NCBI RefSeq assembly: GCF_023898315.1
Contig: NC_064625.1
Location: forward strand, 102,906,269-102,970,268
Length of the DNA: 64,000 bases
Reading direction: 5' to 3'
DNA from: Schistocerca nitens
Lineage: Eukaryota; Arthropoda; Insecta; Orthoptera; Acrididae
Of this stretch, positions 63,160 to 64,000 are shown piece after piece. The notes beneath the pieces were generated by a model. The model ran no database searches and was not told where the DNA came from. It saw only the letters and a program-made list of their open reading frames with translations. How positions within the stretch are numbered: the stretch's first letter is position 1; each line of letters begins with the position of its first letter. Made by a program: the position numbers and the translations under genes.

Positions 63160-63604
63160 CAATAAAGTAATGAGACTGATTTTCTTTGCAAGATGTGGCA
63201 ACCCTGCAGGCTTGTGTAGGCACAATATTTTTGACCTTGGTCTATAAGCTGCTTCTAGTCAAAGTGGCACATCGATGCAAAGCTCAGTCGTGAGTTGCGA
63301 CGTAATAACTTAACACCTGTTTGTGTCTCTCGTCACGGAAATGGAACCGCAATATTGCGCAACGGTAAGCCATTTCCTTTTGCGTTAAATTGGATGAAAA
63401 CGCGACGACAACGTATGGTAAGCTTCAGAAGGCTTTTGGAGAGGAGGTTATGTCAAGAGCTCAAGTTTTTCATTGGCATAAAATGTTTAGTGAAGGCAGA
63501 ACAAATATTGAAGATGAAGACTGCAGTGGACAACCATCAACCTCACGGATGGATGTCAACTTGACCAGGGTGCCTGAACTCGTACAATCTGATCGAAGAT
63601 TATC
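63160..63604 (+). pseudogene. Mariner N-terminal fragment (HTH domain)
   Basis: A TIR-like GAGGTGCTACAATAAAGTAA lies near 63150-63170. The frame at 63390-63600 reads MDENATTTYGKLQKAFGEEV, MSRAQVFHWHKMFSEGRTNI, EDEDCSGQPSTSRMDVNLTR, VPELVQSDRRLSV, the HTH_48 plus second HTH of a mariner. It is cut at about 63604, where LINE sequence starts. The catalytic part is missing. Confidence 0.8.
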
Positions 63605-64000
63605 TGTTGTTCCAGATCTATATTAACGACATAGGAGACAATCTGAGTAGCCATCTTAGATTGTTTGCAGATGATGCTGTCATTTACCGTATTGTAAAGT
63701 CATCAGATGATCAAAACGACTTGCAATATGATTTAGATAAGATATCTGTACGGTGCATAAAGTGGCAATTGACGCTGAATAAGGAAAAGTGAGAAGTTAC
63801 TCACATGAGTACTAAAAGAAATCAGCTAAATTTCGATTACATGGTAAGTCACACAATTCTGAAGGCTGTAAATTCAACAAAATACATAGGAATTATAATT
63901 AAAAATAAGCTAAATTGGAACGATCACATAGGTAATATTGTGGGTAGAGCAAACCAAACAGGTCTCCTAAAGAGACTGCTCACACCATGCTTGTCCGCCC
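63605..64000 (+). pseudogene. CR1/L2-like RT fragment running off the window
   Basis: Reads QIYINDIGDNLSSHLRLFAD, DAVIYRIVKSSDDQNDLQYD (catalytic DD), LDKISVRCIKWQLTLNKEK, a stop, then NSTKYIGIIIKNKLNWNDHI. Same group as the RT at 26600-27878. 5'-truncated at the RT YINDL block. Confidence 0.8.

Overview
This window is eukaryotic and consists almost entirely of transposable elements. No intact host gene, rRNA gene, CRISPR array or operon could be supported. The mixture of elements points to an insect, most likely an orthopteran such as a grasshopper or locust: RTE-type LINEs with (CAA)n tails, CR1/jockey-like LINEs, a 5S-rRNA-derived SINE, several tRNA-derived SINEs, many Tc1/mariner families (including DD41 types), TTAA-flanked elements, hAT, a Penelope-like element and a broken Gypsy element. 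The organism call rests on my recollection of these repeats and is inference.

Layout. 0-2 kb: an internally deleted RTE. 2-4 kb: a Tc1 end and a mariner fragment, repeated in rearranged form at 20-24 kb. 4-10 kb: a LINE inside a probable LTR-type repeat, then a Tc1 interrupted by a 5S SINE and by a solo LTR that itself contains a second solo LTR, then a TTAA-flanked DNA transposon. 10-16 kb: AT-rich DNA, a reverse-oriented Gypsy remnant and a hAT-like palindrome-rich repeat. 16-19 kb: an LTR interrupted by a full-length mariner whose transposase frame is open. 20-24 kb: Tc1 plus mariner rearranged by a ~2 kb inversion, with a foldback element. 24-30 kb: a 41-bp minisatellite and a CR1-like LINE split by a long-TIR mariner. 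30-36 kb: two mariner halves head to head, containing a hAT with 8-bp TSD and a large insertion that carries a Penelope-like element. 36-42 kb: Tc1, a CpG-rich segment split by a MULE-like element, and two DD41-type elements. 42-46 kb: RTE containing a mariner containing a second TTAA element. 46-49 kb: Tc1 with a SINE, and other SINEs. 49-54 kb: an RTE nested inside an antisense RTE. 54-64 kb: SINEs, a third large RTE, a nearly readable Tc1, and LINE/mariner fragments running off the end.

The elements do not form a pathway. What is informative is their insertion order, because many target-site duplications (TSDs) are still readable. The only elements with long open frames are the mariner at 16726-18064 and the TTAA element at 42752-44186. 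All others examined are truncated or carry stops or frameshifts.
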